Positions 23,840-30,898 of a stretch of 64,000 nt of DNA are shown one piece after another. A program made the translations under genes and the position numbers. Location of the stretch: positions 152,499-216,498 of the IMG/VR virus record IMGVR_UViG_3300010334_000023; one strand, 5' to 3'. Below the pieces are notes generated by a model. That model saw only the letters and a program-made list of their open reading frames with translations. It did not search any database and was not told where the DNA came from. Source of the DNA: a virus. Position 1 is the stretch's first letter, and every line of letters starts with the position of its first letter.

Positions 23840-24033
23840 CAGGGGCCCGCGGGAGCTTCTGGTTCAACTTTGCGCACTATCACATGGCCAGTGGTCTCGT
23901 CTGTTTCCCAGTTGATGGTATCGCCTTCCTTCCAACCAAGCTCTGCCATGAGGTCTTCTGGAAACTGCAGGAACAGCTCACCGTTTTCGTCCTGCTGCAC
24001 GTCAACGACCATGCTGCGTTTGGTATCAGTCAT
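23839..24033 (-). CDS. AbrB/MazE-like small DNA-binding protein
   Basis: This encodes 64 residues. The stretch SMVVDVQQDENGELFLQFPEDLMAELGWKEGDTINWE has the swapped-hairpin AbrB pattern: a strand, G.L.LP..L....GW..GD.I.W, then a second strand (GHVIVRKV). Such proteins bind DNA as dimers, as transition regulators or antitoxins. No toxin gene is adjacent, so a regulator is more likely. The start at 24033 follows GGAGAAAAGA; longer in-frame readings begin inside the upstream gene. Confidence 0.7.
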   Translation of the reverse strand: MTDTKRSMVVDVQQDENGELFLQFPEDLMAELGWKEGDTINWETDETTGHVIVRKVEPEAPAGP

Positions 24034-24259
24034 TCTTTTCTCCAATGCCCAGTGTTGCAGGCGAATGATCCAGGTATGGTTCGCCATTCTTGCTAGTGTA
24101 GAAATACGCATCCTCATCGTTGATGGTAACCATGAGATCGCTGTGATAGATGTCGTAGTCTGTGAACATGCCGTCTGGCTCATAGACTCTGAACACCATT
24201 GATCCACCTATGGGCAGCAGCACACCTGACATACCGTTGGCATTCTGTGGTTTGGTCAT
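24026..24259 (-). CDS. Small hypothetical protein
   Basis: This encodes 77 residues beginning MTKPQNANGMSGVLLPIGGSMVFRVYEPDG. It is strand-rich and acidic with several Tyr (DYDIYHSDLMVTINDEDAYFYTS). It overlaps genes on both sides by 4-8 bases in the same operon. No family is recognised. Confidence 0.6.
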   Translation of the reverse strand: MTKPQNANGMSGVLLPIGGSMVFRVYEPDGMFTDYDIYHSDLMVTINDEDAYFYTSKNGEPYLDHSPATLGIGEKND

Positions 24260-24849
24260 CAGTCATCCTTGCTCAGCGCACGCCATACCTTGGCCTGTTC
24301 GCGCATGCTTTCGTACTCTTGTTCCATGTGTTGGAGCTTGTGCAGCGTGACATCCATGATGGTCTGGATAGCAGCATCCACAGCATCGTCGTAGTCATCA
24401 CCCAGCTTGCGCATTGGTTCGTAATCACGTTCCAAGTTGCGATCCCGCTTCATGATGCCCATGAGACGTTCCAAGCGTTCCAAGCGTGCGAACAGTCCGT
24501 CGTCGCTATTCGTGGCACCACCTTGGAAGATGTCACCGTTGGCACTGATGCTTATGGTCTCGCGACCACCAATGGTGGTCCAAGTGTTAGTGCCTCCCGT
24601 GTTAGTCGTTAGCACTTGGTTAGGGTAGCCTGTTCCAACGCCACCGCCTCCACCTGTCACGGTTATGTAGGGTGTTGTCGCACTGGTATAACCGGTACCT
24701 GCGGACGCCATGGTTATGGAACTGATACCACCATGCGCACCGAGGTGTGCGATAGTAGATTTTGTACCAGTGCCGGTGTAGGTAATAGATGTAAATCCAC
24801 CATTGTTAACCACGGTACCGTTAGCGAGAGTGGCAGTTGTTGTGGTCAT
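24259..24849 (-). CDS. Putative virion-associated protein, beta-rich N-terminus and coiled-coil C-terminus
   Basis: This encodes 196 residues with two clear parts. Residues 1-115 are Gly/Thr/Ser-rich, with repeated beta motifs like those in fibre genes of this phage (SITYTGTGTKSTI, ITMASAGTGYTSATTPYITVTGGGGG). Residues 118-196 are a charged helical segment (DGLFARLERLERLMGIMKRDRNLERDYEPMRK and later QHMEQEYESMREQAKVWRAL), a probable coiled coil that could trimerise. The layout suggests a small structural or fibre-linked protein. No exact homologue is known to me. Confidence 0.6.
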   Translation of the reverse strand: MTTTTATLANGTVVNNGGFTSITYTGTGTKSTIAHLGAHGGISSITMASAGTGYTSATTPYITVTGGGGGVGTGYPNQVLTTNTGGTNTWTTIGGRETISISANGDIFQGGATNSDDGLFARLERLERLMGIMKRDRNLERDYEPMRKLGDDYDDAVDAAIQTIMDVTLHKLQHMEQEYESMREQAKVWRALSKDD

Positions 24850-24851
24850 GA

Positions 24852-25145
24852 TCAGCGCCTCAGACTATGCTGCATGATGATGCTGGTCAGCTCTGGACCG
24901 AGCTCGGTATCATCATGTACTATATATAGATCGCGTTCATGTTCACCCCTGCGTTCGTCCCAGTGGCTGATCTCTATGACCCTACCGCCGTGCGCAGCAT
25001 GTATGCGTATGGTAGCTGCTCCTCGCGTGTCCAGTTCATGAGGGGATCGCATTGGCTTAGCAGTTGTAGATATGACATTGTATTCATGGACCGACTCCCA
25101 GGCTTTCTTGGCTTGCCGTTGGAACCATCTGTCAAACCATTTCAT
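24852..25145 (-). CDS. Hypothetical protein
   Basis: This encodes 97 residues. AGGTGACCAA precedes the ATG. The start MKWFDRWFQRQAKKAWE is an amphipathic basic-aromatic helix that could lie on a membrane or bind a partner. The rest is beta-like with many His and Arg (ATIRIHAAHGGRVIEISHWDERRGEHERDLYIVHDD). The function is unknown; it lies in the same minus-strand unit as the deazaguanine genes. Confidence 0.6.
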   Translation of the reverse strand: MKWFDRWFQRQAKKAWESVHEYNVISTTAKPMRSPHELDTRGAATIRIHAAHGGRVIEISHWDERRGEHERDLYIVHDDTELGPELTSIIMQHSLRR

Positions 25146-25184
25146 TTGGTCACCTTTTTTTTGATATCGTGTATCCGGGGTGGA

Positions 25185-25250
25185 TCATTGCTGCTGCGTC
25201 GCATGATCAAACATAGCTATCATGTTTTGAAAATCTGTTTCAGTGTTCAT
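25185..25250 (-). CDS. Possible 21-residue peptide coupled to queD
   Basis: An ATG overlaps the queD stop as ATGA and opens a 21-codon frame (MNTETDFQNMIAMFDHATQQQ). It fills most of the gap to the next gene. The tight coupling is like real junctions here, but the frame is too short to be sure. Confidence 0.25.
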   Translation of the reverse strand: MNTETDFQNMIAMFDHATQQQ

Positions 25251-25741
25251 ATCAGTTCCTCGTTCCACTCCCTGTGTCCTTCTCTAAAGGCCATGTTAGC
25301 TTGCGTTTCGCGCACTTCTACGCGATAGCACCATAGGCGTTCTGACTCGCCTTGGCCCCAGAGATCTGGGATGTATACACTGTTAATATAATTGTATAAC
25401 ATGTCAGCTAGGCCTTCGCAACCAAGCCGGGGTAGGATAGTGAGCTTGGCTAGACGCTTGCTTTGTAGCAACTTAAACGTTTCCAGTTCCGGATCATCTT
25501 CTGCTACCAGCAGCGTGTGATCAAACTGGTCTTCCAGGGTCTTCTTGAGTTCCTTGAGACCGCCATAGTCAGCTGCCCAGTTGCGCACATCCAGATCGTT
25601 GGTGCCAAAGTAGAACTTCATGCTGAACGCATAGCCGTGGATCATGTTGCAGTGGCTGTCAGCACGCCACTGGCGATATGCGCAGGGAAATGCATCCACG
25701 TATTCCTTGGTGCTGGTGTACTTGTAGGTGATTGGTGTCAT
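25247..25741 (-). CDS. queD: 6-carboxytetrahydropterin synthase
   Basis: QueD turns dihydroneopterin triphosphate into 6-carboxytetrahydropterin, the substrate of QueE. The 164-residue protein has the phage form of the zinc and Cys region, FPCAYRQWRADSHCNMIHGYAFS (Cys20, His30, His35). It also has a QFDHTLLV block (Asp74, His75) for the catalytic dyad, and a late E.GLADML and VRETQANMAF end that correspond to the pterin-binding Glu and following strand. One position often His in cellular QueD is Tyr here. FolE lies just upstream. Confidence 0.85.
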   Translation of the reverse strand: MTPITYKYTSTKEYVDAFPCAYRQWRADSHCNMIHGYAFSMKFYFGTNDLDVRNWAADYGGLKELKKTLEDQFDHTLLVAEDDPELETFKLLQSKRLAKLTILPRLGCEGLADMLYNYINSVYIPDLWGQGESERLWCYRVEVRETQANMAFREGHREWNEELI

Positions 25742-25819
25742 GTTTGTGCTCCTATGTTGTTATACCATAGGCTGCAGAATTTGTATAGCGGGAATGAAGC
25801 CAAGCGCCGCTTGTCATAC

Positions 25820-26506
25820 TTATCTTGGTGCGAAATCTTGCTGAAGCTTGACATTGTCGAAGAACTCTTTTTTAGTGCTCTGATCGTTAAAGAACGCGCC
25901 TCGCAACACCGTGGTCTGTGTTAAGCTGCTGTGTGCCATGATGCCGCGATTCTCGCAGCAGCCATGAGAAGCTTGTATGTACACAGCCACGTTCTCGCTG
26001 TCTGTGGCTCTTTGTATCTCTCTGGCTATGTCGTTGCAGAGCTCTTCCTGCAGAGTCCCACGCCTAGCGCACCACTGAGCAATGCGAGTATACTTAGACA
26101 GTCCGATAAGCTTACCAGCGGCAATGATCCCAATATAAGCAACACCGTGAACGGGTTGGTGATGATGGCTACAAACACTACGCAGCTCGCTGCGAACCAC
26201 AAGCATACCTTGGTAACGATCTTCGCTGTCATTGGGAAAAGCTGTAGCAGCTGGGATTGGGTCATATCTACCTCGCATCAGTTCCTTGACATACATCTTG
26301 GCCAGGCGTCGGCCCGTGTCATGGCTGTTTGGATCATTCTCGCGATCGATGATCAAGCTGTCTAACACCGCGTCGAACCGTGCATTGAGCTCGTCGATTA
26401 GCTGATCTTGTTCTCCTGGTTCTATGTATGCGCTGATGTTGTCGTTGGCATTGAATCTAGCACCGGCGGCTTTGATACGCTGGCGAATGGTTTCACTTAC
26501 TGTCAA
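25820..26506 (-). CDS. folE: GTP cyclohydrolase I
   Basis: FolE makes dihydroneopterin triphosphate from GTP, the first step toward 7-deazaguanines (and folate). The protein has 228 residues. Zinc ligands are visible as Cys112 and His115 in VCSHHHQPV and Cys183 in SHGCCENRG. The GVAYIGIIAAGKLIGLSK block and TQTTVLRG end are as in the family. It begins with TTG at 26506, preceded eight bases away by GGGAG; no in-frame ATG lies before the conserved part. A promoter lies 41-69 bases upstream. It shares a strand and unit with queD and dpdA. Confidence 0.92.
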   Translation of the reverse strand: MTVSETIRQRIKAAGARFNANDNISAYIEPGEQDQLIDELNARFDAVLDSLIIDRENDPNSHDTGRRLAKMYVKELMRGRYDPIPAATAFPNDSEDRYQGMLVVRSELRSVCSHHHQPVHGVAYIGIIAAGKLIGLSKYTRIAQWCARRGTLQEELCNDIAREIQRATDSENVAVYIQASHGCCENRGIMAHSSLTQTTVLRGAFFNDQSTKKEFFDNVKLQQDFAPR

Positions 26507-26546
26507 CTGTTGTCTCCCGATGTTGTCGCAGTGGGTTGCGTGCGTT

Positions 26547-26575
26547 ATTGTAGTCTATTTAGGCGGTGTGCGCAA
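26547..26575 (-). promoter_or_regulatory. Sigma-70-like promoter of folE
   Basis: On the minus strand TTGCGC (26570-26575), 17 bases, TACAAT (26547-26552). The spacer also contains CCTAAATA, similar to the late boxes, so both types of control are possible. Confidence 0.45.
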
Positions 26576-27148
26576 CTAGAGTTCTGCGCTAGCCGTCCAT
26601 GATCCGGTAGTCATGTCATCGGCTGTGACCCCTGGATGATTGTACATAGGCGGAACCGCTCCGTAGCCTTGCTGATAACCACCGTTGGGACCCATGCTAG
26701 TCGATCCTTGGGCTCCTGTAGCGACAGCAGCACCATGCGGAATTTGAATGGCTGGATTGAGCTGCAGAGTGGAAGTGATCTGATTGATATTTGGCAAGGT
26801 AATAGTGCCGATGCGCTTTGTGATGTCATCTTGGCTCATGCCAAATCTATCATTTATCCTTTCATTGTCACGCTGCTCCCAGATGCTGGACTGGTGATCA
26901 TCTTCGTTCATCACCAGTCCAGCCATGACTGGATCACAGCCTTCGTCTATCATCTTGGTGATGACCTGTCGCATGTTGCTTAACTCGCGGGTTATGCGTG
27001 TGCGTTCGTTTGACAGGTCCAACCTTGACTGTTCGTACTTTTCGCGCAGGTCCTGGCTGTCCTGCTCGTTTTGTTTGAGCTTGTTTAGTGTCTTGCGATA
27101 GCGATAGAAATAGCTATCCATGGCTTCTAGGCGCTGAGTGTCGTTCAT
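26576..27148 (-). CDS. Hypothetical coiled-coil protein
   Basis: This encodes 190 residues. Residues 1-75 are a long charged helix (QRLEAMDSYFYRYRKTLNKLKQ, then NEQDSQDLREKYEQSRLDL), a likely coiled coil. The C-terminal half is Gly/Pro/Gln-rich and low in complexity (SMGPNGGYQQGYGAVPPMYNHPG), like flexible virion linkers. Start at 27148, overlapping the upstream gene by four bases. It may be structural rather than part of the deazaguanine pathway despite its position. Confidence 0.6.
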   Translation of the reverse strand: MNDTQRLEAMDSYFYRYRKTLNKLKQNEQDSQDLREKYEQSRLDLSNERTRITRELSNMRQVITKMIDEGCDPVMAGLVMNEDDHQSSIWEQRDNERINDRFGMSQDDITKRIGTITLPNINQITSTLQLNPAIQIPHGAAVATGAQGSTSMGPNGGYQQGYGAVPPMYNHPGVTADDMTTGSWTASAEL

Positions 27149-27672
27149 GCTACGGTATCCTGACCATATGCCGTCCACGGTGTGAAAGTCTTTCGATCCA
27201 TGAGATCATGCAGGCTATGCACCCAGACTCCTGGATTGGATGCTTTGAAGCCCGTGTCATCGATCTTCACGCAGGTGTTGTAGTTGGCCAAGCCTGCGTA
27301 TGGTAATTTCACAGAGATCTGCGGTATGAACTGGCTGTGGCTGATAGCACTCATCTCAGCAACACCCAGCCAATGTTCGAGATCAAAGTCCAATGTGACC
27401 CAGTAACCTCGATCCAGCAGTGCTACACAGAGGTCATCCCAGCTCTTCCAGGCATCGTAATCTTCGTAACCACTCACTTTGAAGCTTTGGTTAGCACCCA
27501 GATAGATGTGCTTGCAGACCCTGTATCGAGCCGTGTCAGCAACGTCGTCCACATCCTGCCGACCAACCACGAACAGCGTGTGTGCGCCCTTCATCGGAGT
27601 GTTTTCTACTTCGTAGCCCGTGAAGTACTTCACGTCTGTCTTTACGCCATCAATGTAATCTCGTTCCATCAC
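27145..27672 (-). CDS. Conserved hypothetical protein coupled to dpdA
   Basis: This encodes 175 residues and overlaps the dpdA stop by four bases. It opens VKTDVKYFTGYEVENTPMKGAHTLFVVG, continues with KHIYLGANQSF, YWVTLDFDLEHW, FIPQISVKLPY and TCVKIDDTGFKASNPGVWVHSLHDL. The alternation of strand and helix suggests an alpha/beta fold, perhaps TIM-barrel-like. I recall close relatives in T4-like cyanophages, of unknown function. The tight coupling suggests a role with DpdA in DNA modification. Confidence 0.7.
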   Translation of the reverse strand: MMERDYIDGVKTDVKYFTGYEVENTPMKGAHTLFVVGRQDVDDVADTARYRVCKHIYLGANQSFKVSGYEDYDAWKSWDDLCVALLDRGYWVTLDFDLEHWLGVAEMSAISHSQFIPQISVKLPYAGLANYNTCVKIDDTGFKASNPGVWVHSLHDLMDRKTFTPWTAYGQDTVA

Positions 27673-29327
27673 ATGTCCTCCACGCTCATTGACACATCGT
27701 TGTTGGCATCCATGCCTGTGATGCTCTGCAGCATCTTCTCATGCTTCATTATCAGATCCATGGGGCGTTCACTGGTAAAGATGTCCTCTACTAGATCCTT
27801 GAACTCCAGCAGATCTGGTGTCAGCAGTTCCTTGGCTTCGCTGATTGGTCTGTCCTGTGCCATGTTGGCTGCCTGTATGGCATTGACATGCAGTTCAGTG
27901 TTGTGGTTCATGGCCAATAGGTAGCTGAAACCATCCATGCTGCTAGGCCACTTCTCTTGATACTTGCTGTGGCTGTCAGCAAAGCGTGCTGTGCCGAGAT
28001 CAAACACGCCGCCGTTCTCGTGGCTGTGTATGGCGTACTCCTTGTAGGCTTTGGTCCACTTGAACGGATCATTGGCCTTGCCTTCGGGAGTTGAAGCCCA
28101 GTAGCCGCTTTCGATTTCTTTCTTGGTAAAAGCTACCTTCTTGCTTTCAAGGTCATCATAGCCCCTGCAGCAGATGTCTCCCACGCTGACCTGATCGCCT
28201 ATCCTGCTGCGCACTGGCGTTAGCTTCTTGGGCAGGTTGTTGGCAATCCAATCGTTGAGCAGCTGTGGGTTGTTCTTCAGCTCTTTCTTGTCCACGATTG
28301 GACCGCCCTTGAAGCCAACATTGTCCGCGCTGAGCTCATGTCCGTAGTACATCTGTCCCTTAGCAGTCATCACAAACGGGCTGGCTGCGTCGAAGCTGAT
28401 GGTCAGCTGTGGATCCACATGCTTCCGCAGCGCACGCTGCAGGGATGTGAGAGCACAGCCAGCCTTGATCTTACCGTTACCCAGATAGTGCAGCCACTCA
28501 CGTCCTGAGAGATAGTTTTCATCTCTCATGATGATCAGTCTGCGCAGATTAATGGTGAAGTTACTTGCCTGCACGTTGGAGAACGCCCAGCTCTCAAAGG
28601 GCAGGTCCTTGGTGTGCTCCCACCACACGTCACCTTCTTCCATGTTGCGTCCCTGTAGGACGTTGAGGAACTTGGTGGCACCCTCCCTGCGATTCTTGAT
28701 GAAGAAGTTGTGGTTGTCCAGGCTGCCAGTCAAGCAATCGCTGAAGCTCTTGAGGCTGGGATGCAGACTCTCGCCTGTGACTGGATCAAGACCATATTTG
28801 ACCAATGCGTAGGTAGGCCAGTCCAATACCATGCTATAGTCTGCCGTGGCTTCTAGCCAACGCAGCAGCTTCATTCGCACATCGTCCTTGTCGTTCTGAT
28901 GTTCTTCCGGTGTCTGCTTGGGCTTGGCATGCCATGGATACTTGAGCACACCGGTAGCAGCTTGGAACCCACCTGAATCGCCTAGCAGCACAGTGTTAGC
29001 GCGATCGCGCTGCTGCACCATGCTCTCCTGCACCCAGCTATCCTGCGGATCCAGTATGGCATGTCCAGCTGAATACAGTGCTACTGGATAGTAGAAAAGG
29101 CTGTTAGCGGGATCGAGGAAGTTGAGATCCTTGAGTCCCTGTGGCAAGCCCTCGGGCATGGTGTCGCGCATGTTGTACTGAACCATGCTGACGATCTTGG
29201 CATAGATCATGCTGATGCTGGGCAAGAACAGGGCATAGTCATTCTGCGTAGCGGCCATGTTCCTGCACTTTGCGTTGAAAGTGAGGTGGTCAGTGTCAAA
29301 GCTGAATCTCTGGAAATCTTTTTTCAT
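27669..29327 (-). CDS. dpdA: DpdA-like tRNA-guanine transglycosylase homologue for DNA modification
   Basis: This encodes 552 residues. TGT enzymes swap guanine for a deazaguanine in tRNA; phage DpdA homologues do this in DNA. Conserved TGT sites are visible: GDSGGFQ at 116-122 (Asp117, the base-binding Asp), VLDWP with Asp169, NVLQGR with Gln225, and FDAASPF with Asp313 as the likely nucleophile. The protein is longer than tRNA TGT (~375) and lacks the usual CXCXXC zinc cluster, both in line with DpdA. FolE, QueD and QueE are in the same strand block. A promoter's -10 box ends five bases before the ATG, so it may be translated from a leaderless message. Confidence 0.85.
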   Translation of the reverse strand: MKKDFQRFSFDTDHLTFNAKCRNMAATQNDYALFLPSISMIYAKIVSMVQYNMRDTMPEGLPQGLKDLNFLDPANSLFYYPVALYSAGHAILDPQDSWVQESMVQQRDRANTVLLGDSGGFQAATGVLKYPWHAKPKQTPEEHQNDKDDVRMKLLRWLEATADYSMVLDWPTYALVKYGLDPVTGESLHPSLKSFSDCLTGSLDNHNFFIKNRREGATKFLNVLQGRNMEEGDVWWEHTKDLPFESWAFSNVQASNFTINLRRLIIMRDENYLSGREWLHYLGNGKIKAGCALTSLQRALRKHVDPQLTISFDAASPFVMTAKGQMYYGHELSADNVGFKGGPIVDKKELKNNPQLLNDWIANNLPKKLTPVRSRIGDQVSVGDICCRGYDDLESKKVAFTKKEIESGYWASTPEGKANDPFKWTKAYKEYAIHSHENGGVFDLGTARFADSHSKYQEKWPSSMDGFSYLLAMNHNTELHVNAIQAANMAQDRPISEAKELLTPDLLEFKDLVEDIFTSERPMDLIMKHEKMLQSITGMDANNDVSMSVEDM

Positions 29328-29332
29328 GTTTC

Positions 29333-29361
29333 AGTATGGCCTATGGCGGTGATCTTGTCAA
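29333..29361 (-). promoter_or_regulatory. Sigma-70-like promoter abutting dpdA start
   Basis: On the minus strand TTGACA (29356-29361), 17 bases, CATACT (29333-29338), then GAAAC and the ATG at 29327. Confidence 0.55.
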
Positions 29362-30455
29362 GCACGAACCAGCTCTTGGATCAAGGGAGTTGCGGTGAAG
29401 AACTTGGTACTAACCTGCTCAGCTTCTGAGCTAGCATGGCTTGACAAGCTGTTGCGGTTCATGAGGTAGCGTATGTGAGTGATCAGCTTGTCCTTGTTGG
29501 CTTGATAGCTGTCCCAGTTCTTGGTCCATTCGCTGGGATAGCATTCGCTCCACATCTCTGAGTAGCTGAGTCGGTCTGGCACCATGGGATAGGTTCCAAC
29601 CAACGCTGCTTCATACATTGAGATGCCCAGAGTTTCTTGCAGGTTAGCGCTGAAAGCGATCTTGCTCTCTGCGAGATGCTGATGGTATTCGTCCTTGGAG
29701 AGCTTCTGTTCCTGTGCCACAAACCATTCATATTCTGGCATGGCTTCGGCCAAGTCCTTGAAGATCTCCAGCTGCTTCTCTGGTGCCAGACGATGCGGGA
29801 ATATGATCTTGTCTCGCTTGGCTGTGGTAGCATAAGGAGCTAGCAGTGGCTGCATGTATTCCATGGGCCAGCCGGTGAGCTTGAGCCGGTTGATCTCAGA
29901 GTCTGGGAAACCAACGATGAACTCTTCGGTCTCATCCTCGGCAAATAATGTCTCTACGCCCAGCAGCTGTCTCAGGAACAGGTTGCTGTGGAATCGCGTG
30001 GCAAACCAGTTGGTGTCATAGGTGTAGAACATGCTGCATTCAGCATTGCGTACCCAGGGTTTATCGCCAACCAGACGTCCCAGGAAGTCCTGTGGATCAT
30101 AGCTGCCAGCGTGCCAAAGACCGTGTATCTCAATCTTTTTGCCAAGCAATTCAGCCATGTAGCGCAGCTGGATCACTGTGGGATTCCACGCATCTGTGTA
30201 AAGGAACTTGTCGCCGTCTTGTATCTTGCCATCCCTGAACAGCTGTGCTATCACGCTCAGCTGTGATGATTTGTAGATGTTGGTAGCACCAAAATCCAAG
30301 AACGCACCTGGCGTTGGTGTGGCAGGTACCTCGTCTCCCTCGATGATGGCCACGGTGTCCACGCCTGCCCCATCCAGCAGGATAGGGATGTGATCATACC
30401 ATTGGCGAGTGTAGCGCGTGTCAATTGGTTCGATGGGGACAACGTACACTGTCAT
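29358..30455 (-). CDS. GT-B-type glycosyltransferase (family 1/4-like)
   Basis: This encodes 365 residues. The C-terminal half has the GT-B donor-binding layout: IIFPHRLAPEKQLEIFKDLAEAMP, then ANLQETLGISMYEAALVGTYPMVPDRLSY, where the Glu of E.LGISMYEA is the typical EX7E-like site. The N-terminal half has GDKFLYTDAWNP and IHGLWHAGSYDP blocks. It starts at a TAATG overlap with the upstream gene. Because it sits directly upstream of dpdA, it could add sugar to a modified base in phage DNA. A glycan role is equally possible. Confidence 0.75.
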   Translation of the reverse strand: MTVYVVPIEPIDTRYTRQWYDHIPILLDGAGVDTVAIIEGDEVPATPTPGAFLDFGATNIYKSSQLSVIAQLFRDGKIQDGDKFLYTDAWNPTVIQLRYMAELLGKKIEIHGLWHAGSYDPQDFLGRLVGDKPWVRNAECSMFYTYDTNWFATRFHSNLFLRQLLGVETLFAEDETEEFIVGFPDSEINRLKLTGWPMEYMQPLLAPYATTAKRDKIIFPHRLAPEKQLEIFKDLAEAMPEYEWFVAQEQKLSKDEYHQHLAESKIAFSANLQETLGISMYEAALVGTYPMVPDRLSYSEMWSECYPSEWTKNWDSYQANKDKLITHIRYLMNRNSLSSHASSEAEQVSTKFFTATPLIQELVRA

Positions 30456-30841
30456 TATTCTGCATCCCACTTCAAGATGGCACCGTTCTCTCCATCTTCT
30501 GAGACTTCAATCCACACTTCGCGTCCTGGCCACTTATCTATTATCTTCTCATATAGTTCTTCACTAATCATCTCACAGCTGCGATAGTTTAGCTGTAAGG
30601 TTTTTTGATCATATAGCTTCTCAAGCCATCTTTTTGCCTGTAAAAATTCCACATCACGGTCATTATGCGTGACAGAGATCCAAACTTGGAAGTGGAAGAT
30701 GTGGCGATGCGGATAGCCCAAGAAGCTGACATCGTACTCGTCGCCTGTGGCCAGAGCTGGATCTGTGAGTGCTGCGGGATACTTGTGGATGCCTTCTTTC
30801 TGGAACTTTACCCAGATCATTCTCTTGCGTGGATCTGCCAT
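30455..30841 (-). CDS. Conserved phage protein, possible QueD-like T-fold
   Basis: This encodes 128 residues; GGAG lies seven bases before the ATG. The layout resembles 6-pyruvoyl-tetrahydropterin synthase/QueD: FQKEGIHKYPAA, then PHRHIFHFQVWISV where QueD has HGH.Y.V.V, then DVEFLQAKRWLEKLYD, then the SCEMISEELYEKI helix and the VSEDGENGAIL strand. Some zinc-type His are present (HKYP, HRH) but the match is only by pattern. If real, it is a second, divergent T-fold protein beside the deazaguanine genes. Otherwise it is a conserved phage protein of unknown role. Confidence 0.6.
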   Translation of the reverse strand: MADPRKRMIWVKFQKEGIHKYPAALTDPALATGDEYDVSFLGYPHRHIFHFQVWISVTHNDRDVEFLQAKRWLEKLYDQKTLQLNYRSCEMISEELYEKIIDKWPGREVWIEVSEDGENGAILKWDAE

Positions 30842-30866
30842 GTGATATCTCCTATGATGATATAAG

Positions 30867-30895
30867 ATGATAACACAGGTCAGAGATTTTCACAA
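30867..30895 (-). promoter_or_regulatory. Sigma-70-like promoter
   Basis: On the minus strand TTGTGA (30890-30895), 17 bases, TATCAT (30867-30872), leading to the ATG at 30841 with GGAG between. Confidence 0.5.
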
Positions 30896-30898
30896 GTG

